Positions 61,760 through 64,000 of a stretch of DNA of 64,000 nt are shown piece by piece. The notes under the pieces are model-generated. The model was not told where the DNA came from and made no database searches. It saw nothing but the letters and a program-made list of their open reading frames with translations. The position numbers and the translations under genes were made by a program. Source of the DNA: Lichenostomus cassidix (lineage: Eukaryota > Chordata > Aves > Passeriformes > Meliphagidae); the NCBI GenBank assembly GCA_008360975.2, contig CM039183.1, forward strand, positions 48,755,850-48,819,849, in the 5' to 3' direction. Position 1 is the first letter of the stretch, and every line of letters starts with the position of its first letter.

Positions 61760-61985
61760 CTAGCTGCTAATATTGCCTGGAGAGATCTGTGAAGGAAACA
61801 GACACTGGGTGTGCAGACAGGCTATTTGCTAAAGGCATTAATTTAGTAATTAATGAAGTGTCAATGCAGCTATTTAGCATTACATTTAGGCTTTATTTAA
61901 CTTTGCATTTGCGCTTCAGCCATTTTGATGTCAAGGATGCTGCTAATGCTGAGCTGCCACCTGAAACTGTAGCTAGCACTTCTGT
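61760..61985. promoter_or_regulatory. Candidate conserved non-coding element
   Basis: Dense homeodomain-type cores (GCATTAATTTAGTAATTAATG near 61840) sit within a complex, non-repetitive segment that lacks coding signal. The style is that of developmental enhancers, but this is judged by eye only; no alignment was possible. Confidence 0.25.
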
Positions 61986-62639
61986 GCTGGGTTCTCAGAG
62001 TACTGGCTCTGCACAGACTACTGCCCTTTGAGCACCAAGAAGAATTTTCAAAAAAGTTTTGCAAATTTTGAGCAATTCCTTCTTGGGCTGTATTTCACAA
62101 ATAAGTTCAGATAGATATTGTTCAGCAGACCTGAGTGGAATATGTCAGGTATTTTTCCTTGTAGTTTTCCCCCCCTTTTCTCATTTCTGTCAAAATTTAC
62201 GGTGTTTCAGGCTTTTGTTGTCATTACAAAACTAAAACTGAAATAGTAAATGCCTCACTTTTCAAAAAAGCAGTTGGAGGCAAACATTTTTACTACAGGT
62301 AAAAAACAAATCAGTTGACCAAAAAAACAAAACACAAACACCAAACAACTTACAGACATTATTTAACAGTTTGCATTCTCTTTCATTAAAAAAAACTTGA
62401 AAAATTTTCTGCAGCAACCTTATGCCTAAGAATCAGTTATCATTTGAATTACTCTTTGAAAAAGGAAAAATTCAGCCAGCTTTCATTTCAAGCTGCCTGA
62501 GAACAAGTTGCTCACAGAAGGGAAAAGAAGAAAAAAAAGTGCCTTTGAAGCATCAAGCTGAGGGGAATAATAGCACTTCCAGTCATCTCTAAAGGTCTTC
62601 CCCAGAGATTATGCTTTAATTTAGGAGAATTTCACAGGG

Positions 62640-62985
62640 TGTATTCTCTCTCATCTTTAGGGCCTCTCCTTAAAACTACCCTGTTTATCTCATCTAACTG
62701 TGCTCTGAAAATTGTAATGTACTCACCGATGGCATCTTTTCATTAATACAACCCTGACCTGCCCTGATGTGCCAGAGAAGTGCTTGGCAGCCTGTTTAAA
62801 GGCGGGGCTGGGCTGTAGCAAACAGTTAAAAAATTATGAACTGTACACTTTCTGCTCACATTTTAATGAAAATAATTGTGGAAATACTTAATTTGCCTGG
62901 ATATATGCAAAGCATTTGTGCATTATTTTAGCTTATATCTGCCATTAAAATAATCAGCTTAAATGTTGCACAACTCATTAAAATT
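62640..62985. promoter_or_regulatory. Candidate conserved non-coding element
   Basis: AT-rich, non-repetitive sequence with octamer-like and homeodomain-like words (ATATGCAAAGCATTTGTGC, TTAATGAAAATAATTGTGG, CATTAAAATAATC) and a short GC-box-like GGCGGGGC. No coding frame. It lies on the side where OLIG3 would be expected. Confidence 0.3.
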
Positions 62986-64000
62986 TTTTTAAATCCACAA
63001 AAAAAACCCTAGCTAGAAACATTTAAAATATTTCACTGTGACTCTACTTTTCTGTGGAACTTAGGGAGAAAATTCCATCCAAGGCACATGAACTTGGGCT
63101 CAGCAGCCCAAGAGCTCAACAGCCATTGCAGACAAGTGGAAATCCCCAGTATTTTTTTCTATGTAATTTTATGACCATGCATTTTAATATAAATTAATCT
63201 CTGTTATGATTTCCTCAGAGCCCACAGCAAGCAAAGAAAGATGACAATAACATTAAACTGAGTCAGAATTTAGCATGAACTTGTTTTTATAAGCAAAACA
63301 GAAAAAATGTCCTGAATCTTTTTCGTAAGCGCTTAACTTCCCCAAATTACAGCAGTGGCTGTTTTGTTCCAGTCCCGTTGGCAGATACATTTAGCATTAC
63401 TCTCACTCCATCTCAAAAGATGCAAACGACTTTCCTGAGCTATTTGCAAAGTGCGTGAAACATTGCAAGTGATGTGGTTTTACTATTAGCATGATTGAAT
63501 TCTTTTGCAGCACAAAAAGCAACTAGTTATTTTACCGTGCCAGAAGATTGGTAACTATTTATTTACACATTTATTATCTGCTCCACTCTGAGAATAAAGA
63601 ATGAGTCTGAACTACAAAAGCTGAGCCTGCATGAAGGCCCATCAGTCTCTCCACACTTCTGCTGTCAACCCTATTATGGAGGAAACATTATTCAAACTGC
63701 AGGCTCCAAACTCCCAGGTAACTAGAGACAGCAGGAAGCTCTGTTTGATATCAAGTATATTCTTTATCAACCTTTTTGTTGTGATGGGAAGAAATGATCG
63801 AACTTTACTTTCATCTTGCTCTGTCCTCACATCACCCAGTAGGTGAATTGCTTTATTGGTGAGCCTTGGCCAAAAGCTCTTTGATATACGCTGCCCTTTG
63901 CAGCCATAAATTTTCCATCTTTCAGACAAGGTTTGAGACTTTCCCTGTCCTGCTATTCTGCCCCTAAGTGATTAGATGCTCTTTTCAAAATGAAAGATGA
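62986..64000. other. No gene recognised at right edge
   Basis: AT-rich sequence; no exon or repeat was recognised. Short open frames near 63631-63929 have no familiar motif. Confidence 0.45.

Noticed and set aside
33261..64000. Possible OLIG3 gene, expected next to IFNGR1 in vertebrates
   Set aside because: No basic helix-loop-helix coding block was found on either strand, so the gene must lie beyond the right edge.

Overview
The window is vertebrate nuclear DNA, almost certainly from a bird. Genes are split into short exons with GT-AG introns. CR1 LINE fragments (about a dozen, several with the ATTCTGTG-type 3' end) and avian-type endogenous retrovirus LTRs are the only obvious dispersed repeats. 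The LTR ends resemble those I know from songbirds and other Neoaves, so a passerine is my best guess, held loosely. No prokaryotic feature, CRISPR array, tRNA or rRNA gene was seen.

Two genes can be rebuilt by joining exons in phase, both on the minus strand and both class II cytokine receptors. (1) IL22RA2, the secreted IL-22 binding protein: coding exons 1-3 lie at 2579-2642, 1444-1561 and 465-643, and the rest runs off the left edge. (2) IFNGR1, the ligand-binding chain of the interferon-gamma receptor: seven coding exons run from 32966 (ATG) to 13614 (stop), giving a complete 439-residue protein with signal peptide, ectodomain, one membrane span, a JAK1-type LPKS motif and a STAT1-type YDKPH motif. 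The order IL22RA2-IFNGR1, same strand, matches the human 6q23 cytokine-receptor cluster (IL20RA-IL22RA2-IFNGR1-OLIG3).

Layout: 1-2662 IL22RA2 5' half; 2663-13167 intergenic DNA plus the IFNGR1 3' flank, with old CR1 pieces and simple repeats; 13168-33110 IFNGR1, with CR1 copies in introns 1, 2 and 6 and an ERV LTR in intron 1; 32490-33260 the IFNGR1 CpG island; 33261-64000 a gene-poor stretch upstream of IFNGR1, holding CR1 pieces, one solo LTR with a perfect 5-bp target duplication (39971-40474), two probable further LTRs, an orphan CpG-rich patch near 49.5 kb and AT-rich segments near 62-63 kb that look like candidate conserved non-coding elements. OLIG3, the next gene in human, is not in the window.

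Biologically, IFNGR1 binds interferon-gamma at the cell surface and signals through JAK1 and STAT1, while IL22RA2 soaks up IL-22 outside the cell. I found no convincing new biological system. The points of most interest are the splice-site-adjacent GU-rich tract at the IFNGR1 membrane exon, the IL22RA2 upstream ORF and missing long-isoform exon, the LTR insertions and the candidate regulatory elements. No alignment or search was run: family assignments rest on recognised protein similarity and consistent splice phases.
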